Shown: positions 26,898 through 34,435 of the stretch, one piece after another
How positions within the stretch are numbered: the first letter of the stretch is position 1
Layout: every line of letters starts with the position of its first letter
Assembly (NCBI GenBank): GCA_022566535.1
Contig: JADFIR010000032.1
Location: 1-34,612, forward strand
Length of the DNA stretch: 34,612 nt
Origin: Planctomycetota bacterium
GTDB lineage: Bacteria > Planctomycetota > Phycisphaerae > Phycisphaerales > SM1A02
Direction: 5' to 3'
Position numbers and translations under genes: made by a program
The notes under the pieces: generated by a model
Databases searched by the model: none
What the model was told of the DNA's origin: nothing
Seen by the model: only the letters and a program-made list of their open reading frames with translations

Positions 26898-27019
26898 GGC
26901 TTGACAAATTGTCTTGCCGCAAAAGCGAGCCGCCGCGTCCTCGCGAGCGGCTTCTCGCAACCGATCATAACGGTGCGTTGGGCGATTCCGATGATTATCC
27001 GACTTTGCACGCGACCGCT

Positions 27020-27066
27020 GGCGGGGACGCCGCGGTTCGCGAATCGGCGGGGACGCCGCGGCTCGC
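27020..27066. repeat. Tandem GC-rich repeat after rpmE
   Basis: Two copies of a 21-base unit (27020-27040 and 27046-27066) beginning GGCGGGGACGCCGCGG, differing at one position, with a 26-base period. The second ends at the rpmE stop codon. Each contains GGCG-GGGA-CGCC, a small hairpin. On the minus strand it starts AGCCGCGGC, like the other REP-like elements of the window. Confidence 0.6.
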
Positions 27067-27299
27067 TACTTCTTGCCTTTCTTCTTGCCCTTGAAGTATT
27101 CGCCGGCGTACTTCTTCTGGAACTTCTCCACCCGCCCGGCCGTGTCCACGAACGTCTTCTGGCCGGTGTAGAACGGATGCGACCCGGACCAGACCTCCAC
27201 GTGCAGCTCGGGCACCGTGGCCCCGGTGGTCATCACCACTTCGCCGCGGAAATACACCTTGGCGTCAGGGTAGTACTTGGGATGTAGACCCTCTTTCAT
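27066..27299 (-). CDS. rpmE: 50S ribosomal protein L31 (Cys-free form)
   Basis: 77 aa. The pattern HPKYYPDAKVYFRG, then SGSHPFYTGQKTFVDTAGRVEKFQKKY, identifies bL31. The four zinc-binding cysteines of the C+ form are replaced (V-Y-F near residues 15-17, W-S-G-S before HPF), so it is a zinc-independent C- type. The tail GKKKGKK is basic, as usual. GAGGG 7 bases upstream supports the ATG. It is upstream of prfA in an apparent operon. Confidence 0.95.
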   Translation of the reverse strand: MKEGLHPKYYPDAKVYFRGEVVMTTGATVPELHVEVWSGSHPFYTGQKTFVDTAGRVEKFQKKYAGEYFKGKKKGKK

Positions 27300-27510
27300 A
27301 GCTCGGCCCTCGGTCGGTACGACTGTCTGCTCCCCGCCTCAGCACAATACAGTAGCCTTCATCGGTGCCCAAGCCAAGGCGGCATCGGAGCTGGCCGGCT
27401 AGCGGTGCCCAGAGCGCCCCAGCACCGCTTCGCGCGATTCAAGCCGCCCGATCGCCAGATGTCCCCGTGACGTTGGCGGCTTAACGCGGCAGGCTGTCAT
27501 CGCCGTGCGG

Positions 27511-29295
27511 TCATTCGCTGTCATCGGTTGCCCAACTGATCCAGAAGCGGCCATAGGGCGGACGGGGTGGAAGGGGCGCGTCCGGATCGGAGAGCGGCGT
27601 ACGATCCACGTCGAAGCGGTCACCTGTGCGGCGGAACCCGAGACCGATCACGTACTTCCCGCTCGGCGAGACACGCTCCGGCCGACACCGCAGGTTGCGC
27701 ACATCGCCGACCTCGACCGACCCATCTTTGCCAATGGTCATCATCGCGGCCTGGGCGAACTGCTCGGTGGTGATGAAGAACTGCCGGTCGCTGATCTGCG
27801 AGCCGAGCCGCCAGTCGCCCTCAAGCACGGCAGTCTCTTGGCCCTTGGCATCGAATACGCGGACACCGCCCCGGATGATGCCCACAACGAAATACCTCCC
27901 GCGCCTGGCCCACAACGGCCCGTAACCATCCACTTTGACCTCATACAACTTCCTGGGTCCGCGCCGTGTGAGCGTCCCGATCTGGATCGTCTGTTTGTCC
28001 CTGTCGGTGCCCACCCACTTGCCTTCGGGGGCCACATCAAGCCCCCGGGCGTCGACTGGCGGCTCCAGGTAGCGTCGTCCTGTGCTCCGATCAAGCACCT
28101 GCCCGTTCCCAAGATACAAGTACTGGTTGCTCAGAAAGCGTCCCCCGCCGCGGAGCTCCTCGACAGCGTCAGCTTGCCGCCAATCGTTCCAGATATAGGT
28201 GATCGGCCTGCCGTCCCCCCTTCGGTAGACGGAAAGAATAATGGATTTGCCGTCCGGACTGATTGCGATGTATGTCTTGGACAGCTGCTCGATTCGATGG
28301 CGCGCGGAGTCACGCAGCGCTTCAAGCCACTTCCGCACCTCCGGCGGGGCCAAGTTCTCGTAGCCGATCTCGAAAACCGCATCGCTCCCAAATGCGAGGA
28401 CCGCTTCGGTCGCGCCCTCGGCGTAATAGCGCCGCTGACCTTCAGCATCCGAGGGCTGACGAGGCGGCTCAGGTGGGAGCGGCGCTACATCCACAATCTG
28501 CGCATGCTTTGGATCGTTGCTCCGCCGCAACACCGTTTCCTGGCCGCGCCCACCACGCATGAGCAGCTTCTCATCTTCGAATCGCATCTCAAATGTTTTC
28601 GCGTAGGGCGTAGACGCCGCGGTCGTGATCGTATCGCCGGCGCGGCGCCACCTGAATAACGAGCCAAGAGCTGTTCCCCCTCCGACAGCAATGCATACCC
28701 CCATGCCATTGGACTTCAGTTCCACTGCTATCATCTCGTCATCGTCTGGACTCGAATAGGCCCAGACATCCACCACCGACGGCCGTGTTCCAGGAGGCTC
28801 GGGCGGCGGCCCGTGACTCGGCAGGAGGCGCAGGTACTCCTGCTCCTCGGTCCGTTCATAAATGACTGTTTCAGGGCGCTTGGCGCGTCGAGTCGCTTTG
28901 AGCTTATCCCCAGCCCGTACAGCGTCGAAGACGCCGACCGACGATCCGACCGCGAACCCGACCCAGTCGCCATGTCGCACCCAGCGCACGAGGTGATCGG
29001 TGATCCCGGGCCAGTCTGCATTACTTCCCCAGCGCGCGATGGGATCGCCGATCACCCCGTCCTTTTCACGCACCAACATCCCTGTCCCGTCGGGGCTAAG
29101 TTCGAGCACACTCGTCAGACCTTTCTCCCCATCAACGGCTACCCAGACGCCAATTGGCCACTGCCGCCCGTCACCCGTTCCCTCCTGTGTCGTGGCTACG
29201 TCCGGCGCAGCGGCGACCGCTGGCGGCACGAAATGGTCGCATATCACGATGCAATGGAGTAGAAGCACGCACAGCCCGACTACCCGCTGTCTCAT
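27511..29295 (-). CDS. Secreted protein with duplicated domain and propeller-like region
   Basis: 594 aa from the ATG at 29295, with GGGAGG 5 bases upstream; the frame reaches 29562 without support. MRQRVVGLCVLLLHCIVICDHFVPPAVAAAPD is a signal peptide. Two related segments of about 90-100 aa follow: one with LELSPDGTGMLVREKD...WGSNADW, the other with VELKSNGMGVCIAVGGG...RWRRAGD, each ending in a charged TVIYER/ETVLRR strand. The second half has repeated short beta motifs (ISPDGKSIILSVYRR, LDVAPEGKWVGTDRD, GVRVFDAKGQE), as in WD40/YVTN-type propellers. Function is unknown; likely periplasmic or surface. No enzymatic motif is evident. Confidence 0.75.
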   Translation of the reverse strand: MRQRVVGLCVLLLHCIVICDHFVPPAVAAAPDVATTQEGTGDGRQWPIGVWVAVDGEKGLTSVLELSPDGTGMLVREKDGVIGDPIARWGSNADWPGITDHLVRWVRHGDWVGFAVGSSVGVFDAVRAGDKLKATRRAKRPETVIYERTEEQEYLRLLPSHGPPPEPPGTRPSVVDVWAYSSPDDDEMIAVELKSNGMGVCIAVGGGTALGSLFRWRRAGDTITTAASTPYAKTFEMRFEDEKLLMRGGRGQETVLRRSNDPKHAQIVDVAPLPPEPPRQPSDAEGQRRYYAEGATEAVLAFGSDAVFEIGYENLAPPEVRKWLEALRDSARHRIEQLSKTYIAISPDGKSIILSVYRRGDGRPITYIWNDWRQADAVEELRGGGRFLSNQYLYLGNGQVLDRSTGRRYLEPPVDARGLDVAPEGKWVGTDRDKQTIQIGTLTRRGPRKLYEVKVDGYGPLWARRGRYFVVGIIRGGVRVFDAKGQETAVLEGDWRLGSQISDRQFFITTEQFAQAAMMTIGKDGSVEVGDVRNLRCRPERVSPSGKYVIGLGFRRTGDRFDVDRTPLSDPDAPLPPRPPYGRFWISWATDDSE

Positions 29296-29746
29296 CGCAA
29301 CCTCCCAACGAAATGCCCCGATGCCAGGCCAACTGAGCACGAGATGCTTCCACTCTAATCCATCCCCATCTGAAGGCTGGTCCGACGCCCGGGAGCACCC
29401 GAATCCCGGCCGAGCCGGCCCCTGATCCGCCGAGCCTTGAAAGCCAGAGTCGGAGAGCGCGAGAGTCCAGGCGCGATTCGCCGCGACACTGCACGTTCGG
29501 GTCTTCTCTTCCCTAGGCCAGCACGGACAGAGAAAACGAACAGGAACCGGCGGCGGGGCCATCCATGGGAGCGCGGTGCTCCACAGCTGGCAAAGAGAGG
29601 ATTCTTCGAGCTACCAGGAGCCCCGAGAACGTGTGGCATGGCGCCTGCATGACACACGAGACATCGGCGATCACTGTTCAAGGCGGCGTCGGAGCGGGCA
29701 AGATCACTGACGCTCCCACGGCCAACCGCCACATTCTGACTTTCAC
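29296..29746. other. Intergenic region between unknown secreted protein and desaturase
   Basis: These 451 bases lie between two co-oriented minus-strand genes. Minus-strand frames across it are open but Arg/Ser/Pro-rich and show no motif. I see no hairpin or RNA gene; it probably contains the promoter of the gene ending at 27511. Confidence 0.35.
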
Positions 29747-30673
29747 TCAGCGCAGCTTGGCCGCGATCCGGTCCGATGGCGGAATCCTGACGTTCCAGGC
29801 TAGGCCGAGCCTCGACATCGCCCAGATGATCAGGTAGCTCACGTCGAGCTCCCACCATCTCAGGCCGTGGCGCGCCGAGGATGGGAACGCGTGGTGGTTG
29901 TTGTGCCATCCTTCGCCGAACGCAAGCACACCGAAGATCAGGTTGTTTCGGCTGTGATCACGATTCTTGAACGGCCGGTATCCCCAGATGTGGCAGACGG
30001 AGTTGATGCTCCAGGTGAGGTGCTGAACGAGGCAGATGCGCACGAGACCGCCCCACAATAGGCCCAGAAACGCGCCCGACCATGATCGGGTGATGAGACC
30101 AGCCAGCACGGTCGGGATCGCGAGGCCGAGGATGACCCACAGTGGAAACAGAAGGCTCAGGATCCTCAGGAAGCGATCGGCCCTGAGGTCAGCGACGTAC
30201 ACCTCCAGGCGGTGGGGATACCTCTGGAAGAACCAGCCGGCGTGCGCCTGCCAGAACCCTCGCATCATGTTCCTGAAACCGGCGCCGTGAGTATGGGGGG
30301 AATGCGGATCGTGGTTCTGGTCACTGTGCTGATGGTGGGCGCGATGGAACGAGACCCAGTGAAGCAGCGATCCTTCGACGGCCATCGAGCCCAGCACGGC
30401 GAGCGTCGCTTGCACGATGCGGTTGGTGGCAAAGGCGCGGTGAGTGAAGAGCCGATGGTACCCGATCGTTACGCCAAGACCGGTCGCCACGTACATTCCG
30501 ACGAGCAATCCCAGGTTGAGCCAATCAAAGCCGCGGCCCCAAACCATCACCATCGCCCAAAGGAGGCCGGCGAACGGAACGAGGACGATGATCAGGCTTA
30601 GGACTCGCTGAGGGAGAGGCAACGGATCGGGCTCAGGAGAGGCATGAGGGCTCGCGGAGGTCTCGCTCGGCAT
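29747..30673 (-). CDS. Acyl-CoA / acyl-lipid delta-9 desaturase
   Basis: 308 aa. The three histidine boxes of membrane di-iron desaturases are all present: HRLFTH (73-78), HRAHH (110-114) and HNNHH (257-261, in GEGWHNNHHAF). Two hydrophobic hairpins surround them (LSLIIVLVPFAGLLWAMVMV and a later LFPLWVILGLAIPTVLAGLI). The protein introduces a cis double bond, typically at carbon 9, into acyl chains using O2 and electrons from a ferredoxin or cytochrome; it adjusts membrane fluidity. GAGGAG 6 bases upstream supports the ATG. It implies at least some exposure to oxygen. Confidence 0.95.
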   Translation of the reverse strand: MPSETSASPHASPEPDPLPLPQRVLSLIIVLVPFAGLLWAMVMVWGRGFDWLNLGLLVGMYVATGLGVTIGYHRLFTHRAFATNRIVQATLAVLGSMAVEGSLLHWVSFHRAHHQHSDQNHDPHSPHTHGAGFRNMMRGFWQAHAGWFFQRYPHRLEVYVADLRADRFLRILSLLFPLWVILGLAIPTVLAGLITRSWSGAFLGLLWGGLVRICLVQHLTWSINSVCHIWGYRPFKNRDHSRNNLIFGVLAFGEGWHNNHHAFPSSARHGLRWWELDVSYLIIWAMSRLGLAWNVRIPPSDRIAAKLR

Positions 30674-30861
30674 AAGGATCTCCTCGGGTCTTTCCGAAGG
30701 GTAGCTTGCGTCTTTTCTGGAGGCGGACTATAGTTCACTATGATCGCTCGCGGCAAGCCCGCGCGGCGAAAAGCTCCGGGCTCCATTCTCTTGGTCCTGT
30801 TCGCGCTGGAAGCGGAAGCGGCCCGCACTGGCGGGGAAACCCGAGCCCAGCCATCATATGG

Positions 30862-30907
30862 GGTCCGAGTTATGGATGGCGTAGCCCACCCCCGGTAGGC
30901 CCGGACC
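30862..30907. promoter_or_regulatory. Inverted repeat in the leader of a small basic-protein gene
   Basis: GGTCCG (30862-30867) pairs with CGGACC (30902-30907), enclosing a 34-base loop rich in GC that can itself pair in part. It lies 33 bases before the small gene at 30941. Only the outer stem is certain; a regulatory role is inferred from position. Confidence 0.25.
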
Positions 30908-30940
30908 TTGAGTAATCGAGTTGAGGCGAACTCGTAGCGT

Positions 30941-31171
30941 ATGGCCAGAAAGAACCAGCACACCTTTGCCAAGCGACAGCGTGAACGAAAGAAGGCCGAA
31001 AAGGCGGCCCAGAAGCGGGCTCGCCGCGACGCCCGCAAGGACCCGGAAGCGCCGCCCGAAAGCCAGGGCGATGACCTTTTGCCCGGCGCGGGCGAGGAAG
31101 CTGCCGAGGGGGGAGCCGGCACCGCGGGACTCACTTCCTCGCCTGCCGGTTCAATGCTCAGTACGTCGTAA
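30941..31171 (+). CDS. Small Lys/Arg-rich protein
   Basis: 76 aa. The N-terminus MARKNQHTFAKRQRERKKAE is like a widespread short bacterial family with an F-A-K-R-Q-R-E core, followed by a basic helix (KAAQKRARRDARKDPEA). The C-terminal half is acidic and Gly/Ala/Ser-rich (GDDLLPGAGEEAAEGG), and looks disordered. It likely binds nucleic acid or ribosomes, but no function is known to me. A GAGG is rather far upstream (14 bases). It is followed by another tiny basic gene 30 bases later. Confidence 0.65.
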   Translation: MARKNQHTFAKRQRERKKAEKAAQKRARRDARKDPEAPPESQGDDLLPGAGEEAAEGGAGTAGLTSSPAGSMLSTS

Positions 31172-31201
31172 GGCCAAGCTCCATCGCAATGCGGAGATCC
31201 C

Positions 31202-31315
31202 ATGGAAGCCGTTACCCGTAAGAAATTCAAACGCAAGTCACGAAAGCGAAAAAGCAAGAAGCGCGTCTGGCAGATACGTACGAAGACGGTGAGGGGCGCG
31301 GCTAAGCCCACGTAG
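31202..31315 (+). CDS. 37-aa highly basic protein
   Basis: ATG at 31202 with GGAG 5 bases upstream. The product reads MEAVTRKKFKRKSRKRKSKK and continues RVWQIRTKTVRGAAKPT, with about 17 Lys/Arg in 37 residues. The length and charge resemble small ribosomal proteins (bL36, THX, or the AURKAIP1/COX24-like family), but none of the key motifs is clear. It begins 30 bases after the other small basic protein, so the two probably share a transcript. The codons are ordinary and the ribosome-binding site is good, which argues against a chance frame. Confidence 0.6.
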   Translation: MEAVTRKKFKRKSRKRKSKKRVWQIRTKTVRGAAKPT

Positions 31316-31415
31316 ATTGCGCGGTCGTCCGCGAACGGGCGGGCGGCGAGGGTTGAGCCAAGGTCGGCACAGGGCAAGAGGTACGCTCCCCTCCGGGAGG
31401 GAATAGACTGCCGCG

Positions 31416-32321
31416 ATGAACGCCTCGCGCATCTTGGCGCTCGCCGGCCCCGGTCGGGAAGAGGGCTGGCAATCGAATCTCCGGTGGTTCCGGCTGTTCA
31501 TCCTCATGCACATGGCGGGGCGGTCGTTTCTGATGATCCCCACCGGGCCCACTGCAGATCTGGGGGTGCAATGGCTGCGATCGGTCATCGTGGTGACCGC
31601 GCTGCTCGGATGTATCCCACGATTCTCGCTGTGGGCCACTCGCGCCGCGGTGCTGCTGCTGGTCGGGGAAATCGCCATCACGATCCCATTCACCGCCAAC
31701 CACGTGTTCCTTGAGTTTCTCTGCCTGGGGTTCCTGTCGCTGCTGGACGAACGAGACGAAGGCGAAGCGGAGCTGTTGATGCAGGCGCTGCGATGGTTCG
31801 TCGGTGTCTTCTTCTTTTACACCGGCCTGCAGAAGCTCCTCTACGGGTACTACTTCGACGGACAATTGCTGGCGTATCTGGCTGGGACGGAGGACCGCTT
31901 CGCGGCGTTCTTCCGGTTCATCATTCCCGCCGAAGAGTTGCAGCGGTTGCAATCGTACAACGAAGCGCTGGTCAGGCCGGGTGCATACAGCACGAAGCTC
32001 GGGGCCGGGCCGTACCGGGTGGATTCCCTGTTGTTCGTGGTCATGTCCAACGGCGTCTACCTGTTCGAGATGCTGGCCGGGATGCTGCTTCTCGTGCCCC
32101 GGACGCGAGTGCTGGCGGCGATCGCCTCGATTGGGTTCGTGATCATGATCGAACTGGGGGCGCGCGAGCTGACGTTTGGGGCGCTCATGGTCAATCTGTT
32201 GCTCCTGTTTCTGCCCGGCCGATGGATCAAACGGCTCTTCCCTGCGTTCCTTCTGTTCTACCTGTACCTCGCGGCGCACAAGCTCGGTTGGGTGTCCATG
32301 TTCGACTACGCTCCAGCATGA
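31416..32321 (+). CDS. HTTM-like multi-pass membrane protein
   Basis: 301 aa with about eight hydrophobic segments. Near the middle, ALRWFVGVFFFYTGLQKLLY followed by GYYFDGQLLAYL matches the HTTM / vitamin-K-dependent gamma-carboxylase-like pattern (a transmembrane Gly/Lys motif and then W/Y-F-x-G). No soluble catalytic domain follows. The last segment, FLLFYLYLAAHKLGW, is close to the C-terminus. The stop TGA overlaps the ATG of the next gene by 4 bases (ATGA), so both are probably co-translated. Function is not known; DoxX-like proteins are an alternative. Confidence 0.7.
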   Translation: MNASRILALAGPGREEGWQSNLRWFRLFILMHMAGRSFLMIPTGPTADLGVQWLRSVIVVTALLGCIPRFSLWATRAAVLLLVGEIAITIPFTANHVFLEFLCLGFLSLLDERDEGEAELLMQALRWFVGVFFFYTGLQKLLYGYYFDGQLLAYLAGTEDRFAAFFRFIIPAEELQRLQSYNEALVRPGAYSTKLGAGPYRVDSLLFVVMSNGVYLFEMLAGMLLLVPRTRVLAAIASIGFVIMIELGARELTFGALMVNLLLLFLPGRWIKRLFPAFLLFYLYLAAHKLGWVSMFDYAPA

Positions 32322-32767
32322 TGTACCGAACCAAGCAGAAGACGGTGCTCCTTGCGGTTGCGTTCTTGACGATCTGGCCGATGGCGCACCACGTGATCGT
32401 GCGCACGCTCGATCTGAACCCCTGGAAGTGGTTCGGCTGGTCGATGTATACCGTCCCCCCGCAGCGCGTAAGAGCCTTTGCGTTCTCTCTGGATGATCAG
32501 CGGCTACTCGACCTATCCCGCCTGTCGAGACGGGAGGCCCAACGATTGATGCAGGCCTACAACGACTTCAGCAGCCTGCGTCTGGAGTTCGGCCCTCGCG
32601 TGGAGCCGGATGGATTTGCCCGCGCGCTGCTGGCGGCGTTTCCGGAGGTGACCGGCGTGTCCATCTATATTCAGCGTCTCGGCGTCGATCGCGCCAGCGC
32701 CACCGTGGTTGAGCAAAGCCTCACCGATCCGCCCTACACCTATCGCCGCAATGACCTGTTCGAGTAA
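32318..32767 (+). CDS. Small membrane-anchored protein of unknown function
   Basis: 149 aa from the first of two ATG codons at 32318, which overlaps the previous gene's stop. An N-terminal helix (QKTVLLAVAFLTIWPMAHHVIV) anchors or exports it. The following FGWSMYTVPPQRVRAFAF is a distinct W-S-M-Y-T segment. The soluble part includes LSRREAQRLMQAYNDFSSLR and is mostly helical. The 4-base overlap implies function with the HTTM-like protein. I do not recognise its family. Confidence 0.7.
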   Translation: MMYRTKQKTVLLAVAFLTIWPMAHHVIVRTLDLNPWKWFGWSMYTVPPQRVRAFAFSLDDQRLLDLSRLSRREAQRLMQAYNDFSSLRLEFGPRVEPDGFARALLAAFPEVTGVSIYIQRLGVDRASATVVEQSLTDPPYTYRRNDLFE

Positions 32768-32905
32768 GCGCGTGGGCGACGGCGCCGGACGACCGGTAAG
32801 TCTCGCCGTCATACTCGAAGCGGTTCGGCAGCACGGTCACTTCGTAGACCTGTCCCTTGAACGGTCGCGCCAACGCGGCGCCGGGCGGCGGGATGCGGCG
32901 TCCTT
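32768..32905 (-). pseudogene. Remnant of a DUF2924 protein gene
   Basis: Minus-strand translation from about 32905 to 32768 gives RRIPPPGAALARPFKGQVYE and then VTVLPNRFEYDGETYRSSGA-VAHAL. This is the conserved core of DUF2924 proteins (R-x-P-P-G-x-x-L-x-R-x-[FY]-K-G, V-x-V-L-x-x-x-F-E-Y-x-G-x-x-Y-R-S, A-[VI]-A). The rest of the domain (T-G-x-x-W-N-G-x-x-F-F-G-L) is absent because the frame runs into the end of the preceding plus-strand gene. Upstream the frame has no start and shifts, so it is not a working gene. DUF2924 genes normally accompany site-specific recombinases on mobile elements. Confidence 0.65.
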
Positions 32906-33128
32906 CGCCGCGGGGGTGCCGCCGTGTTCGTGCGTCCTTGCATCGCTGTATCGTCGTGCCGCCGCAGTCAGTTCCGGGCGCGGGCTGACTTGCACCCGTC
33001 TATATCTGCAGCTGGCGAGGTTGTCGCATGGCAGATGCGATCAGAAGGCGGGCGGTCCACCTGCCGGCCACAGCGCGGGGCGCTGGATGCGTAAGGGGAG
33101 GCCGACAACACCGGAGTATCATCTCACC
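32906..33128. other. Decayed region upstream of the TIR gene
   Basis: Between the DUF2924 core and the TIR gene, the minus strand has short open stretches that look like the degraded N-terminal part of the same gene, broken by stops and shifts (for example RLLIASAMRQPRQLQI then a TAG at 33000-33002). I see no other gene. The TIR gene promoter should lie near its right end. Confidence 0.35.
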
Positions 33129-33806
33129 ATGATCTTCATCAGTTACAGCATCAAGAACGGCGAACTCGCTGCTAAGGTCAAGGGCGAACTGGAGGACGGG
33201 CACTATTCGTGCTTTCTCGCCCACGACGATGTTGCTGTGAGTACTGACTGGCACGAAGAGATTTGGAAAGCCCTACGGGCGTGCGATGCCTTTGTGGGCT
33301 TGGTGACCGAGGAGTTCAATGCGAGCGCCTTCTGCCAGCAGGAGGTTGGTGCTGCGCTCGCGCTAAACAAGCCTCGTCTTCTCGTCCGCTTGGGCGTCCC
33401 CGATCCCCCAGGCTTCGCCAGCCGATTCCAAGGTGCGAAGCGCGATGGGCTTCTGCACGCGCTCGACACGCTCGACATGTTCCAGGCTCTGCGAATCGAG
33501 TCGTGGATCGCCGCCGTGGCCTCGGTCCAGAATTACAACGAATCGAATAGCGTTCATGAGCGTTTTCGCGCCGCATGGGACGACATGTCCGACGAGAAAA
33601 AGCTGCGCTGGCTGCTGGCTGCCGCGGGCAATAGCCAGGTTAGAAACGAAGGCTTCAAGGCCGGGCCGTTCTACCGAAGCGCTCTCAAGAAGCTGAAACC
33701 ATCGCTCACAGATCAATGGCTGTTCGATAACGACAAGACAGGTGTGCTGCACGACCCGGATGACAATCCGGTTTCCAAGCCGAAGAAGGCGAAGGCAAAG
33801 AAGTAG
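33129..33806 (+). CDS. Stand-alone TIR-domain protein
   Basis: 225 aa from the ATG at 33129; the frame extends to 32709 but with no domain content there. The TIR domain occupies about residues 1-130: MIFISYSIKNGELAAKVK (box 1), HYSCFLAHDDVAVSTDW, and ALRACDAFVGLVTEEFNASAF. The putative catalytic Glu is at 72, in CQQEVGAALAL, the position of NADase TIRs. The rest (WIAAVASVQNYNES... to the basic tail KPKKAKAKK) is helical, of unknown role. TIRs hydrolyse NAD+ or make signalling nucleotides in anti-phage defence, or serve in signalling. No Thoeris or other partner is next to it; GGAG is 12 bases from the ATG. The context is an accessory region. Confidence 0.8.
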   Translation: MIFISYSIKNGELAAKVKGELEDGHYSCFLAHDDVAVSTDWHEEIWKALRACDAFVGLVTEEFNASAFCQQEVGAALALNKPRLLVRLGVPDPPGFASRFQGAKRDGLLHALDTLDMFQALRIESWIAAVASVQNYNESNSVHERFRAAWDDMSDEKKLRWLLAAAGNSQVRNEGFKAGPFYRSALKKLKPSLTDQWLFDNDKTGVLHDPDDNPVSKPKKAKAKK

Positions 33807-34183
33807 ATGATCGTGCCACTCTGACGCGCTCAAGAGGAACGCATAGGAGGGAGGTATCGAAGCCCGATCCGATCGGGGGCCTCGTCTCTTGGTCCAAAGG
33901 CGACAGCGCCGACCCCCGGGAACATCCCTCGGGACGGGGTTGCCAAGGGGCCAATCTAGGCGAGCCGCTCTGTAAACGACTCGGCCCCCGTCACCTTTGA
34001 CGGAGGCCGCGAACTGCCCGGAAGCAACCCTCTTCGTAACGTTGGCTGTTTGACCCAAAGACCCTCGGTCGCGCGAATCGGAGTCATCCTTGCGATTACA
34101 ACCGGCTTCGACGGATCCAATTTCGGGATGCCGGTTTCCTTCGCCCGGAAGCTATCGCCCTGATCAAACACCCCTTCGGTGCT
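33807..34183. other. Intergenic region after the TIR gene
   Basis: The 377 bases contain an imperfect hairpin, CCCGAT-CCG-ATCGGG (33863-33877), which could end the TIR transcript. A 71-codon minus-strand frame (33956-34171, GTG start) has a fairly ordinary composition but no start signal; I do not call it. Otherwise I see nothing. Confidence 0.35.
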
Positions 34184-34381
34184 CTACGACTGGGCCAGCA
34201 GCCAGACGAGCCCCAGGATCACCAGCGCCGCCGCGACGAGCTCCAGGAGCACGTAGGACAACACCCGCCAGGCCGGCCAGTGTGTACGCGACGACCGCCG
34301 CAGATCCCTCGGGGAGGGACGATGCTCGCCGGCTTCGGATTCGGCGTGGTGGCGGGCCACCGCGTAACCATAGTGCTCCAC
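34184..34381 (-). CDS. Possible small single-span membrane protein
   Basis: 65 aa from the GTG at 34381. The N-terminal part is hydrophilic (HHAESEAGEHRPSPRDLRRS), and the C-terminal part is one good hydrophobic helix, VLSYVLLELVAAALVILGLV, with the tail WLLAQS. This helix is the main support, since chance frames here are Arg-rich and polar. It has no clear ribosome-binding site and no recognised family. It is divergent from the HTH gene. Confidence 0.4.
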   Translation of the reverse strand: MEHYGYAVARHHAESEAGEHRPSPRDLRRSSRTHWPAWRVLSYVLLELVAAALVILGLVWLLAQS

Positions 34382-34420
34382 CTAGGAATCGGCGATAGTC
34401 CTAGTGCAGAAGCAATGCAC

Positions 34421-34426
34421 AAGGAG
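34421..34426 (+). promoter_or_regulatory. Ribosome-binding site of the HTH gene
   Basis: AAGGAG, 9 bases before the ATG at 34436, fixes the start of the small helix-turn-helix gene and rules out the longer frame that begins at 34280. Confidence 0.6.
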
Positions 34427-34435
34427 CACTCGCCG

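Noticed and set aside
27505..28659. 384-codon plus-strand frame opposite the large secreted protein
   Set aside because: The opposite strand has a signal peptide, a good ribosome-binding site and ordered beta motifs; this frame has none.
30766..30850. AAAGCTCCGGGCTCC and GGGGAAACCC, recalling RNase P RNA
   Set aside because: The conserved P4 partner and other core regions are absent and the gap is too short for rnpB.
31302..32279. 325-codon minus-strand frame opposite the HTTM-like gene
   Set aside because: Gln/Glu/Arg/His-rich composition is typical of an antisense shadow of a hydrophobic protein.
32709..33128. N-terminal extension of the TIR protein frame back to 32709
   Set aside because: The added residues are low-complexity and run antisense to the DUF2924 remnant; the TIR domain begins exactly at the ATG at 33129.
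33956..34171. 71-codon minus-strand frame after the TIR gene
   Set aside because: GTG start without a spaced ribosome-binding site and no recognisable family; composition alone is not enough.
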